A stretch of DNA of 64,000 nucleotides from Actinomadura sp. NAK00032 (GTDB lineage: Bacteria > Actinomycetota > Actinomycetes > Streptosporangiales > Streptosporangiaceae), in the NCBI RefSeq assembly GCF_013364275.1, contig NZ_CP054932.1, forward strand, positions 7,998,001-8,062,000. The letters run 5' to 3'. The translations under genes were made by a program, and so were the position numbers. Numbering within the stretch: position 1 is the stretch's first letter; every line of letters begins with the position of its first letter. Below the pieces are notes generated by a model that saw only the letters and a program-made list of their open reading frames with translations, was not told where the DNA came from and made no database searches. Below are positions 34,701 to 42,364 of the stretch, piece by piece.

Positions 34701-36143
34701 GGACAGGCCGTGCGAGACGGCGGTGAGGCCGATGCCGCCGAGCGCGACGGCGGCGGCGACCGGCAGGCTGAGCAGCGACCGCGCGGCCGGGCCGAACGCG
34801 GGGCCGGACCCGCCGCTCAGGCTGCGCACGCCGCCGTCGGGCCGCCGCGCGGCACGGGCGTTCCGGGCGTCGCGGGAGTTGCGGACGTGCCGGCCGGCCG
34901 CGGCGAGCAGGTGGGCGAGGCCGAGCGCGAGCGGCAGCCGGACGACCGCGTCGAACTTGTGCAGGTTGCGCATCGGCGCGAGCGGGCCGTCCAGCAGGTC
35001 GCGGAGCTGCGCCGCGAACGGGCCGGGGATGTCGCTGAGGTGGCCGAGCGACGCGATCGCCACCCCGGCCAGCAGCGTGACCAGCAGGAACGTCCGCTCG
35101 GGAAGGAGCCGGGCGAGCAGCCCGGCCAGCCCGAGCGCGGCGACGACGCCCGTACAGACGATCGGGACCGGGCTGAGCGAGAGGCCGTGCCCGACCGGCC
35201 ACCAGACCTGCCCGTCGACGATCAGGTAGTTGACCCAGCGCTCGGCGCCGCGCAGCACGTTGACCAGGCCGGTCGGCCCGGTCGTCGTCGCCGCCTTCTC
35301 GGTGTAGGTCAGCCAGGAGAACCCGTAGGTGCCGGTGAGCAGCAGCGGGACCAGCCACCACGCGGTCGCGGCGGCGGTGGCCGCCGACCACCACGCGAGC
35401 ATCCGGACGCGGAACGACCCGCGCGGCCGCGTCAGGATGTAGAGGAACGGGACGAGCAGCACGGCGACGGTGGCGGTCGCGTTGATGCCGCCGCAGCAGG
35501 CGATCGCGAGCCCGGACCGGGCCGCGGCCTTCAGCCGCCCGGTCTCCCCGGACGCGGCGGCGGCCAGCGGCAGGACGATCCACGGCAGCATCGCGACCGG
35601 CAGGTACTCCGAGGAGATCTGGCCGAGCGTGGCCAGCCCGTTCGGGGCGAGCGCGTACGCCATCGCGGCGAACAGCCGGGTGCCCTGGCCGTCGCCGTCC
35701 GGGCCCGATCCGCCGATGCCGAGCCGCCCGGCCAGCCGCCACATGCCGATGAAGGCCAGGCACATCAGCAGCGACAGCCAGCACCGCTGGGTGATCCAGG
35801 CGGGCATGCCGATCACGTCGCCCAGCGCGAAGAACGGCCCCATCGGGAACAGGTAGCCGACGGCCTGGTTCTGCAGCTGGCCGAACTGCTCCGGGTCCCA
35901 CAGGTGGACGGCGCGGCCGAGGAACCCGAGCGGGTTCACCGCCATGTCGATCTTGGTGTCGGCGAGGATGGCGCCGGGCCGGGTGGCGAACGCGAGCGCG
36001 GTCAGCGCCAGGCAGCACGCGAGCACGCGCAGCCGCTCCCGCAGCCGCGCGGCGGCGTCCGGGCCGGCCGGCCCGCCCGGCCCGCCGGGGCCGGGCCCGC
36101 GGGACGCGCCGGCGCGGGGCGGATTCGCCTCTCCCACGGCCAT
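31542..36143 (-). CDS. aftD: AftD-like alpha-(1->3)-arabinofuranosyltransferase
   Basis: A 1533-residue DUF3367-type GT-C membrane enzyme. About 12 helices occupy the first 450 residues, with the conserved loop GAILADTKIDMAVNPLGFL near 60, a very large extracytoplasmic part with carbohydrate-binding-like domains (about 560-1370), and further helices near the C-terminus. AftD adds alpha-1,3-linked arabinose branches to arabinogalactan and lipoarabinomannan from decaprenyl-phosphoarabinose. I chose the ATG at 36143. The last 60-odd residues are Pro/Gly/Arg-rich and are encoded antisense to the acyltransferase gene. A small DUF2613 gene, the usual aftD companion, is nearby. Confidence 0.88.
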   Translation of the reverse strand: MAVGEANPPRAGASRGPGPGGPGGPAGPDAAARLRERLRVLACCLALTALAFATRPGAILADTKIDMAVNPLGFLGRAVHLWDPEQFGQLQNQAVGYLFPMGPFFALGDVIGMPAWITQRCWLSLLMCLAFIGMWRLAGRLGIGGSGPDGDGQGTRLFAAMAYALAPNGLATLGQISSEYLPVAMLPWIVLPLAAAASGETGRLKAAARSGLAIACCGGINATATVAVLLVPFLYILTRPRGSFRVRMLAWWSAATAAATAWWLVPLLLTGTYGFSWLTYTEKAATTTGPTGLVNVLRGAERWVNYLIVDGQVWWPVGHGLSLSPVPIVCTGVVAALGLAGLLARLLPERTFLLVTLLAGVAIASLGHLSDIPGPFAAQLRDLLDGPLAPMRNLHKFDAVVRLPLALGLAHLLAAAGRHVRNSRDARNARAARRPDGGVRSLSGGSGPAFGPAARSLLSLPVAAAVALGGIGLTAVSHGLSGPGEFKDVPKYWRDAASWINARAGQQGVLAVPGAPFGEYLWGRPMDDIVQPLLTARWGVRQLVPAGSPGYTRALDAIDQQVRSGQGSPGLGDFLGRMGVRYVLVRNDLRREALRGAWPARLHQALDDSPGLRRVAAFGAPVGGGNDDAVTAVDQRYPPLEVYEVEGAADVASLTGAADPVRVYGGPESLLAMADDKALPDAPVLLDDDAADLGGTPVVTDSPRLIRRNFGELHQTSLTMSAAHRGEASDVLDKGWARYATHVTYGGGVRDITASTSAGGDDAIPQARKPEAVPYAAFDGNPLSAWETAGYDGPVGQWLRADFDKARDVRNMTVAFPQNSALGPPVSRVAVETENGTLEQGVRQTAAPQALRVPEGPTRWLRLRITALASKPAVPAFARAAVSEVAIGGVTPTRTYTLPAPAGVDGPATYVMSRAPGATSECMKGSARWVCSPSLGSGDEEGDGFDRTFTSAVAGRAPVTGTAVLTDQRLIDRYTTVHGQPSVAATSTLSRHPADQARSGFDGDPATSWIAGESDDQPVYSVRWKGRERVSTVTVTRPPGAAGPVRLRVEGANGQSREGLTDTAGKLSFAPMTTDRLKITFFRDGRTQPIQLAELKIPGVKPFPDVRAYPLELPCGFGPKLRIGAPGTQTATSGAGTSGSGNGEARGGGRAGNANGTSGSGRSAAGQKRSGAVQTKATGTLGDLLAGRPLQFSACKQAVLAKGRNHLTAAPLDNYRIDTVTVGAKPRPAADAEPPQQVKVLSWGSSSRELSVDAPADSFLTVNENFNTGWRATAGGTELRAVRLDGWKQGWLVPAGTSGVIKLVYTPDRAQRIAVVTGLNLLLVLLIAAVWPGGSARRRRPDPRAMVAGTGWPAWAAIGLAAALGGWIAGAPGVAVTLGVAALCGWARTRRSAVLRALASPWAIAVPMLAGTGCLAAARWLDVPGNPAAPSGALGDIVPQLLGLAVVGRLAAELWRPKPPGGDPGAGRISLSWTAPGQGPGGPGPGAGPAAAPATPPGSSSGSPLRWSPPPSGAGPSPRPPGRSDPPRRTRRR

Positions 36144-36211
36144 GCTCGCCCTCTGCCTCTCTTCCGCCTGTGCTCCGGGAGTCACCCGGGGTGCCCGGTT
36201 CGCCCGGGATA

Positions 36212-37390
36212 TCAGCCTGAGTGTCCGCCACCGTACCGGCGGCCGCCCACCCGCCGGGCGGGGGCGCCGTCGCGTACGGCGGCGGTCACGAGGTCGCGCA
36301 TCCGGTCGGCGGTGCGCGACCAGTCGAACTCTGCCGCACGCCTCTGACATTCCGTGGCCGTCCGCTCGCGGAGCGTGGGATCGGCCAGCTCCTTGAGGGC
36401 GCGCTCGACGACTCCGGCCAGGTCGTCGCCCTCGCGGACGAGCCACCCGGTGGCCCCGTCGCGGACGGCGTCGCGGAGCCCGTCCACGTCGAAGGCGACG
36501 GTCGGGACGCCGAGCGCCGCGGCCTCGATCACGCTGAGACCCCACCCTTCGCCCTGGGACGTGCTGAGGTGCAGGTCGGCGCGGGCGACCAGGGCCGCCT
36601 TGACGTTCTCCGGGACGTATCCGTGCGCGATGACGACGCCCTCCAGGCCGCGCTCGCCGATGGCGGCTTTCAGCGCGGGTGCTTCAGGGCCGTCCCCCAC
36701 GATGTGGAGCTTGAGGGCGGGGTGGCTACCGGCGAGGCTCTGCGTGAGGTCCAGCAGGAGGTTGAGGCGCTTGTGCGGGACGAGTCGCGTCACGGACACC
36801 AGTTCCGGGTCGCCTGGGGCCTCGGCCACCTCGCCATCGGGTTCGGCGACAGACGACCCGTTGTGGACGACGTGGGCGGGCCCCGTCCAGCCCAGACGTT
36901 CCCTTACGGCGCGCAACGTGGACGGCGAGACGACAACGAACGCATGCCGCCGATACGTCCAGCGGCTCACCGGCCCCTCCAGCACTTGCCCGAGCCAGGC
37001 GAGCCATCTGGGGAAGTACAAGCCGAACTGGGCGTCGTGCACATGGTGGACGACGCAGAACACCGGTACGCGGCGGGGCAGCACCCACGGTGTGAAGAAC
37101 GGGATGCCGTTCTGGCAGTCGATGACCGCGTCGAAGCGGCGGCGGTGCAGCAGCATCCAGAGCAGGACGAGTGGGTAGACGGTGAAGCGTCCGCCCAGGC
37201 GGACGAACTCCACGCCCTCGACCCGCTCCCTGCGCCGCTGGCCGGGCGCCCGGCACGTCACGTAGTGGACACGGGCGCCCTCAAGGGCGAACCTGCGCGC
37301 CAACTCCCAGGCGTACCGTTCGGCACCGCCCGCGGCGGGGTGCCAGGGGTCCCGCCAGTTGACGACCGCCAGTCGCAGATCCGCGCTCAT
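36212..37390 (-). CDS. GT4-family glycosyltransferase
   Basis: A 392-residue retaining glycosyltransferase of the GT-B fold. The N-terminal acceptor part begins MSADLRLAVVNWRDPWHPAAGGAERYAWELARR, with the conserved GGAE. The donor domain carries VSVTRLVPHKRLNLLLD, HIVGDGPE and STSQGEGWGLSVIEAAALGVPTVAFD, including the E-x7-E motif. It starts at an ATG that overlaps the GT2 stop (ATGA). It stands in an envelope glycan operon upstream of aftD. It probably builds a lipid-linked or cell-wall glycan; donor and acceptor are unknown. Confidence 0.9.
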   Translation of the reverse strand: MSADLRLAVVNWRDPWHPAAGGAERYAWELARRFALEGARVHYVTCRAPGQRRRERVEGVEFVRLGGRFTVYPLVLLWMLLHRRRFDAVIDCQNGIPFFTPWVLPRRVPVFCVVHHVHDAQFGLYFPRWLAWLGQVLEGPVSRWTYRRHAFVVVSPSTLRAVRERLGWTGPAHVVHNGSSVAEPDGEVAEAPGDPELVSVTRLVPHKRLNLLLDLTQSLAGSHPALKLHIVGDGPEAPALKAAIGERGLEGVVIAHGYVPENVKAALVARADLHLSTSQGEGWGLSVIEAAALGVPTVAFDVDGLRDAVRDGATGWLVREGDDLAGVVERALKELADPTLRERTATECQRRAAEFDWSRTADRMRDLVTAAVRDGAPARRVGGRRYGGGHSG

Positions 37391-38250
37391 CCTGACTTTG
37401 CGCTCGGCGCCGGCGCCTGCTCGGGGATGGCGATGGCCCCCGGGCGCGGCTCGGGGAGCTTCGGCTCGGCGAGGATCGTCCGGACCGGCACAACCGGAAT
37501 GATCGGCGTCGCGGGGAGACCGGGCATGCGGAAACCGGCGCGCGCGCGGATGAGCGTCAGGTCCACCATGCATTGGAACGAGTGGCGCCATACAGAGAAG
37601 GTGGAGCCGGGACGGTCACGCCAGATGACCGGGATGGCCGTGACGGACGCCCCCCGCCGCACGCAGTGGGCCAGCAGCTCGACGTCGAACGAGAACCCGG
37701 TGGTGCGCAGCTGCTTCGCCGCCGTCCGGCCGAGCGGCCCGTCGAAGAACTTGAACCCGCACTGGGTGTCCTGGATGCCGCCCACCAGATCGCGGACGAT
37801 CCGGTTGAACGTGATGGCGCCGAGCCGCCTGACAGGAAGCGCGTAACCTTGGACGACCGACCGACCGTGGCGCCTTGACCCGACCACGACCGGGCGGCCC
37901 TCGCGCAGCAGGACGATGGCTTCGTCCAGCGCGGCGAGGTCTGTTGCCATATCGGCGTCCATGAACCCCACGTACGGGGCCCGCGTCTCCAGCAGCCCTG
38001 CCCGGACCGCCGCACCCTTGCCCCGCACGTCGCACCGCACCAGGCGCACCGGCACCGGGCCCTCGAACGACCGGACGATCCCGGCCGTCCCGTCGGTGCT
38101 GGCGTTGTCGACGACGATGACCTCCGCGCGCAGCGGGAGGCCGGCGAGCTTGTCGCACAGCAGCGCCAGTCCCGCCGGAAGCCGGTCGGCCTCGTTGTGG
38201 GCGGGAACGACGATCTCCAGGAGGGCGGGGCCGTCACGCCAGGTCCCCAT
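37387..38250 (-). CDS. GT2-family glycosyltransferase (polyprenyl-phosphate sugar synthase type)
   Basis: A 287-residue GT-A enzyme. IVVPAHNEADRLPAGL, VIVVDNASTDGTAGIV and GFMDADMATD (the DxD motif) place it with dolichyl/polyprenyl-phosphate hexose synthases. QDTQCGFKFFDG is typical of that branch. No C-terminal membrane helices are seen. It overlaps the GT4 gene by four bases and follows the DUF2613 gene by 13 bases. It likely makes a polyprenyl-phosphate sugar donor used by the GT-C enzymes of this operon. A short Pro-rich tail (PEPRPGAIAIPEQ) is unusual. Confidence 0.88.
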   Translation of the reverse strand: MGTWRDGPALLEIVVPAHNEADRLPAGLALLCDKLAGLPLRAEVIVVDNASTDGTAGIVRSFEGPVPVRLVRCDVRGKGAAVRAGLLETRAPYVGFMDADMATDLAALDEAIVLLREGRPVVVGSRRHGRSVVQGYALPVRRLGAITFNRIVRDLVGGIQDTQCGFKFFDGPLGRTAAKQLRTTGFSFDVELLAHCVRRGASVTAIPVIWRDRPGSTFSVWRHSFQCMVDLTLIRARAGFRMPGLPATPIIPVVPVRTILAEPKLPEPRPGAIAIPEQAPAPSAKSG

Positions 38251-38263
38251 CAGGGCCTACAGG

Positions 38264-38395
38264 TCACCGGGAGCCGTAGTTGTACAGCGGCTCGATGACC
38301 GGGTCCTTCTGAGAGGCGTTCACGAGCTGGACCGTGCTGAACGACACTCCGGCGGCCAGCAGTACGCCGACCAACGCGGCGATGGCGATGCGCAT
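38264..38395 (-). CDS. DUF2613 small membrane/secreted protein (43 aa)
   Basis: A 43-residue protein reading MRIAIAALVGVLLAAGVSFS and then TVQLVNASQKDPVIEPLYNYGSR. The first 20 residues form a signal anchor and the end ...PLYNYGSR is the DUF2613 signature. The counterpart in M. tuberculosis is Rv0236A, a small protein next to aftD (Rv0236c). AAGGA lies before the ATG, and the ATG overlaps the stop of the upstream membrane protein by one base (TGATG), so translation is coupled. It is too short for most ORF callers. It may assist the arabinosyltransferase complex; function is unproven. Confidence 0.85.
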   Translation of the reverse strand: MRIAIAALVGVLLAAGVSFSTVQLVNASQKDPVIEPLYNYGSR

Positions 38396-40101
38396 CAGGG
38401 GGTCCTTCGTCGGTGATGGGGGCTGCGGGGCTTGATACTGCCGAGTAATGGAAAGCTCAGAGTAGTACCTGGGGCCAGGAATGACCAGAAAACGACCAGA
38501 CTGACAATGCCCCAGGCGGCGGCCACCGGCGGCACCGGCACCGCCGTCCCGCCCCCGCCCGCGGCCCCGTCGATCCGGTAAACGGCGAGGTCAGCGCCAC
38601 GCAATACCTCAACGGCCGCGCCGGACGGACGGACGGACCCGATCTCCGCGTCGACCACGACGTACCGTACGCCCATGTCACGGAGCGTGTCGGCCGGCGG
38701 CGCCCCGGTCTTCGCGACCGGCGCGAGCCGCACCGCCCTCGGGTCCTCTTGCGGGACGGTCGTGTCGCCCACGGTGACGGCGTCGTCCACGATGACGCGT
38801 CGGTGCAGGTAGCGCGGCAATGGGTCGAGCACGCGACGCCCGTGGTTCCAGGGGTAGCTCCTGTACGACGCCCACGGCAGCACCAGCACGTCGCCTTGCG
38901 CTGGGTCGCTGTCGATGATGTTCCGCGCGCGCGCCCAATCGTCCGGGTAGTGGACGGCTCGCAGGTCGCCCGCCGCACCCCACGCCAGCGTCGGCAGCAG
39001 GATCACCGGCACGGCCAGCGCCCCGGCGGCCACTCCCGGCCATCTCGCCTCGGCCGCCTTGTCGGCGGCCACACCGAGCCCCACCGCGACCACGACGGCG
39101 AGCGGCGCCGCGTACTGCTGCCCGTCCCGCAGGACGGCGAACCCCGGCCACAGGCCGATGAGCCCTTCGAGGACGGGAGCGGCGACCGCGCCCAGCGCCG
39201 CGATCACGAACCCGGCCGCCGCCGCGACCGCCGCCCCGCGCCACCACGCCGCCTCTCTCCCCCACGCGCCGTACGCGATGAGTGCACCGACCACCACGAG
39301 CAGCCAGAGCGTCGCCGTCACTGGCGCGCCGTAGCCGCTCGGTACCGTCTCGCCGTTCCACACACCGCCGAGCAGGAGCAGGCTTCCGAGCGTCCCGAAC
39401 GGCGTGTCCGCCCTGGCCGCGAACAAGTCGACGGCCGCTCCGTCCCCCGGCAGGCCCGCCGGCCTCAGCAGCCCTGGGACCAGCCACGGCAGGCTCAGCA
39501 CCGCCGCTGACGCGATGACCCTGCCACCAGCGCGCGCGGGGCCGCGACCACTCACCAACGCAACCGCCAGGGCGGTGATGGCGGTGACGGTCAGTGCGGC
39601 GAACCCGCCGATGGCGGCGGGCAACATCGTGCGGACCAAGCGGCGCGTACCGCCCCGCTCGTCCGTGCGGACGGCGGCGCCCACCACCCACGGCAGCGCC
39701 GCGTAGCCGAGCAGCAGCGCCCACTGGCCGAGCAGCAGCCGCTCTGCGACGAACGGGTTCCACGCGTAGCAGACCCCTGCGGCGAGCCGTGGCAGGAGGC
39801 GGCGCGACGGCACCAGCGACGCCGCCGACGTGCACGCCATGACGAAGACCGCCAGCAGCACGAGCTTCTGCACGACGTCCGCAGGGATGACGGCGGCGAG
39901 CGCCGTGACGAACGCGTCGCTCGGAACGTGCCGGGGCACGATCCCCGTCAGCCCGAACGTCAGATGCGTGAACGCGGGGTCGGGCACGAACACCATGTCG
40001 TACGACAGCACGAACCCGGGCGCGAGCCCCGGCCCCAGTGCCGCAAGCCCGAGCCCCAGCCCGGTCAGTGCGGCCACCAGATGCCGCGTCCGTGCCTTCA
40101 A
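38395..40101 (-). CDS. GT-C-like polytopic membrane protein
   Basis: A 568-residue protein with about 11-12 transmembrane helices. The N-terminus carries the loop GFVLSYDMVFVPDPAF, which resembles the acidic first loop of GT-C glycosyltransferases, and an extracytoplasmic domain (about 390-530) precedes the last helix. It is the first gene of the operon ending in aftD, and its stop is coupled to the DUF2613 gene. The start is uncertain: the frame opens at TTG (40101) inside a 17-bp tandem repeat; a GTG eight codons later lacks a binding site. It is likely a glycan polymerase or transferase of the cell envelope. Confidence 0.75.
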   Translation of the reverse strand: MKARTRHLVAALTGLGLGLAALGPGLAPGFVLSYDMVFVPDPAFTHLTFGLTGIVPRHVPSDAFVTALAAVIPADVVQKLVLLAVFVMACTSAASLVPSRRLLPRLAAGVCYAWNPFVAERLLLGQWALLLGYAALPWVVGAAVRTDERGGTRRLVRTMLPAAIGGFAALTVTAITALAVALVSGRGPARAGGRVIASAAVLSLPWLVPGLLRPAGLPGDGAAVDLFAARADTPFGTLGSLLLLGGVWNGETVPSGYGAPVTATLWLLVVVGALIAYGAWGREAAWWRGAAVAAAAGFVIAALGAVAAPVLEGLIGLWPGFAVLRDGQQYAAPLAVVVAVGLGVAADKAAEARWPGVAAGALAVPVILLPTLAWGAAGDLRAVHYPDDWARARNIIDSDPAQGDVLVLPWASYRSYPWNHGRRVLDPLPRYLHRRVIVDDAVTVGDTTVPQEDPRAVRLAPVAKTGAPPADTLRDMGVRYVVVDAEIGSVRPSGAAVEVLRGADLAVYRIDGAAGGGGTAVPVPPVAAAWGIVSLVVFWSFLAPGTTLSFPLLGSIKPRSPHHRRRTP

Positions 40102-40137
40102 AGCGTCCGTGCCTTCAAAGCGTGCGCGCCTTCAAAG
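40087..40137. repeat. 17-bp tandem repeat, three copies, at a translation start
   Basis: CGTCCGTGCCTTCAAAG occurs twice exactly and once with two changes (40087-40103, 40104-40120, 40121-40137), with a partial fourth copy. On the minus strand each unit holds GAAGG and TTG, that is, a binding-site-like and a start-codon-like element for the membrane protein gene. Confidence 0.9.
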
Positions 40138-40165
40138 CGTCCGTTCTCCCCTGTGGGCCTGGACG

Positions 40166-42292
40166 CTACCTCACCGGCTCGGGGTCGCGGGGCAGCCCGA
40201 GGATGCGCTCGCCGATGACGTTGAGGTTGACCTCGGTCGTGCCGCCCCCGATCGTCATCGCGCGGGACGCGAGCAGGTAACGGGTCCAGCGCGCGCGCAG
40301 ATCGTCCTTCCAGCAGCCGGTGAGCGCGCCCTCCTCGCCGAGCAGGGTGAAGCCGAACTCGGTGACCTGCTGGCCGTGCTCCATCGCCACCAGTTTCCGG
40401 ACGTTCGCCGTCGCGCCCGGGTCCGTGCCCGAGAGCTGCTTCAGCGTGGCGCGGAGGCCGAGCAGGTTGAACGAGTGCTCGTCGCACGCGAGCCGCCCCA
40501 GGCCGTCGCGGACGACCGGGTCCCCGTCCAGGCCGAGCCCGGCGGTGAGGTCGAGCAGCTTCGGCAGGTCGCCGCCGAGCTGGAAGCTGCTGGTCAGGCC
40601 GACGCGCTCGTTCGCGAGGGTGGTCCGGGCGACGCGCCAGCCCGCGTTGACCGGGCCGACGACCAGGTCGTCGGGGACGAACACGCCGTCCAGGAACACC
40701 TCGTTGAACACGGCGTCGCCGGTGCACTCGCGCAGCGGCCGGATCTCGATGCCTGGCGATTTCATGTCGACCAGGAAGTAGGTGATGCCGTCGTGCTTGG
40801 GCCGGTCGGGGTCGGTCCGGGCGATGCAGATGCCCCACTTCGCCTCTCGGGCGAGGGACGTCCAGATCTTCTGGCCGGTGATCGTCCAGCCGCCTTCGGC
40901 GCGCTCGGCGCGGGTGCGCAGCCCGGCGAGGTCGGAGCCCGCGCCCGGCTCGGAGAACAGCTGGCACCAGATGATCTCGCCGCGCAGCGTCGGCGGCAGG
41001 AAGCGCTCCTGCTGCTCCGGCGTCCCGTACTGGACCAGCGACGGGACGACCCACGCCGCGATCATCAGCGGCACCGGGCGCACCTTCGCGGCCTTCAGTT
41101 CCTGCTGGATGACGATCTGCTCCAGCGGCCCGGCGCCGCGCCCCCACGGCTCCGGCAGGTGCGGCGTCACCCAGCCGCCCGCCGCCATGGCCGCCCGCTG
41201 TTCGAGCGGCTCCATCGCGGCCAGTTCGGCGACGCGGGCGCGGATCTCCTCGCGGACCGGTTCGGCGTCCTCGTCCAGGTCGATGCTCATCGGCCGCCGG
41301 ACGCCCCGCACCGCCAGCGCGGCGACACCGGCGCGGTGCTCACTGGCCCGCCCCAGCAGCGCGCGGAGCGTCAGGGCCCGCCGGTAGACGAGGTGGGCGT
41401 CGTGCTCGTAGGTGTAGCCGATCCCACCGTGGATCTGGATGTTGCCCTCGGCGCAGGTGACGGCGGCGTCCGCCGCCAGGACCGCGGCGACTCCGACCGC
41501 ATACGCACGCTGTTCTTCGGGTTCGCTCAGCGCGCGCGCCGCGTCCCATACGGCGGCCCTTGCGCGCTCCACGGCGATGAGCATTCGGGCGCACAGGTGC
41601 TTGACGCCCTGGAACTGCCCGATCGGACGGCCGAACTGCTCGCGGAGCTTGGCGTAGGCGACGGCGTCGTCCAGTGCGCGCCCCGCGACACCGCATGCCT
41701 CGGCCCCCAGCAGGACGACGGCGAGGGCGTGTGCGTCGACCCCGTCCAGGAAGGCATCGACGGTCACGCTATCAACGGCGACCGATCCGACAGGGCGCGT
41801 GATGTCGAGCGACTCCAGCGCCCCTACGGTGACGTCGTCCTTCCCTAGGACGACCCAGCGGTCACCGGCCGGAAGCACGAACAGATCGGCCAGCAGGGCG
41901 CCCAGCACGGGCTGCACTGTGCCGGAGACCGTGGAACCGTCCACGTCCAGGCTGCCGGACAGTGCCACGGCCGCCGTCCGGGAGCCGTCCGCCAGACCGG
42001 ACACATCCGCCCCGGACGCATGCAGGATCGCCGATGCCAGCACGGTCGGCGTGTACGGGCCCGGCGCCAGCACCCGGCCCAGCTCCTCCAGCGCGACGGC
42101 CTGCTCCAGGAGCCCGAAGCCCTGCCCGCCGGCCGCCTCCGGAAGGTGCAGGCCGGGCAGCCCTTGGGCGGCGAGCGCCGGCCAGAACCCGGCGTCGGCC
42201 TCCCGCGCCGCCGCCGGGGCGATGCTCCGCTCCGCGAACCCGCGCACCGACGCCGCCAGCGCCTCGTGCTCCTCGGTCAACCCGATCGCCAT
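40166..42292 (-). CDS. fadE34: Fused acyl-CoA dehydrogenase, FadE34-like
   Basis: A 708-residue protein with two acyl-CoA dehydrogenase modules: about 1-330 and 345-708. The second is the better active unit, with WCQLFSEPGAGSDLAG, ITGQKIWTS and MTIGGGTTEVNLNVIGERILGLPRDP, the last including the probable catalytic Glu. The first ends in NIQIHGGIGYTYEHDAHLVYRRA. This single-chain fusion and length match FadE34 (Rv3573c, ChsE3), which dehydrogenates the C5 side-chain CoA ester of cholesterol; related enzymes are alpha2-beta2 heterodimers. The ATG at 42292 has GAGGAGGGG at good distance. It stands apart from the other sterol genes in this window. Confidence 0.87.
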   Translation of the reverse strand: MAIGLTEEHEALAASVRGFAERSIAPAAAREADAGFWPALAAQGLPGLHLPEAAGGQGFGLLEQAVALEELGRVLAPGPYTPTVLASAILHASGADVSGLADGSRTAAVALSGSLDVDGSTVSGTVQPVLGALLADLFVLPAGDRWVVLGKDDVTVGALESLDITRPVGSVAVDSVTVDAFLDGVDAHALAVVLLGAEACGVAGRALDDAVAYAKLREQFGRPIGQFQGVKHLCARMLIAVERARAAVWDAARALSEPEEQRAYAVGVAAVLAADAAVTCAEGNIQIHGGIGYTYEHDAHLVYRRALTLRALLGRASEHRAGVAALAVRGVRRPMSIDLDEDAEPVREEIRARVAELAAMEPLEQRAAMAAGGWVTPHLPEPWGRGAGPLEQIVIQQELKAAKVRPVPLMIAAWVVPSLVQYGTPEQQERFLPPTLRGEIIWCQLFSEPGAGSDLAGLRTRAERAEGGWTITGQKIWTSLAREAKWGICIARTDPDRPKHDGITYFLVDMKSPGIEIRPLRECTGDAVFNEVFLDGVFVPDDLVVGPVNAGWRVARTTLANERVGLTSSFQLGGDLPKLLDLTAGLGLDGDPVVRDGLGRLACDEHSFNLLGLRATLKQLSGTDPGATANVRKLVAMEHGQQVTEFGFTLLGEEGALTGCWKDDLRARWTRYLLASRAMTIGGGTTEVNLNVIGERILGLPRDPEPVR

Positions 42293-42364
42293 GGCCACAC
42301 CCCTCCTCGGACGTGGCCACAGCCTATTAGAACGCCATTCGGGTTGTCAGTGCCGAACCGTCCG

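Noticed and set aside
32526..36347. A 1273-codon open frame on the plus strand
   Set aside because: It is wholly antisense to aftD and has the Arg/Gly/Ala-biased composition of a GC-skew shadow frame; no start site or family features.
40087..40137. Tandem repeats considered as a CRISPR array
   Set aside because: The units are directly adjacent with no spacers, and no cas genes are nearby.
42325..42340. TAGAACGCCATTCG before the FadE34-like gene as a KstR site
   Set aside because: Only one half-site fits; the other half has at least three mismatches.
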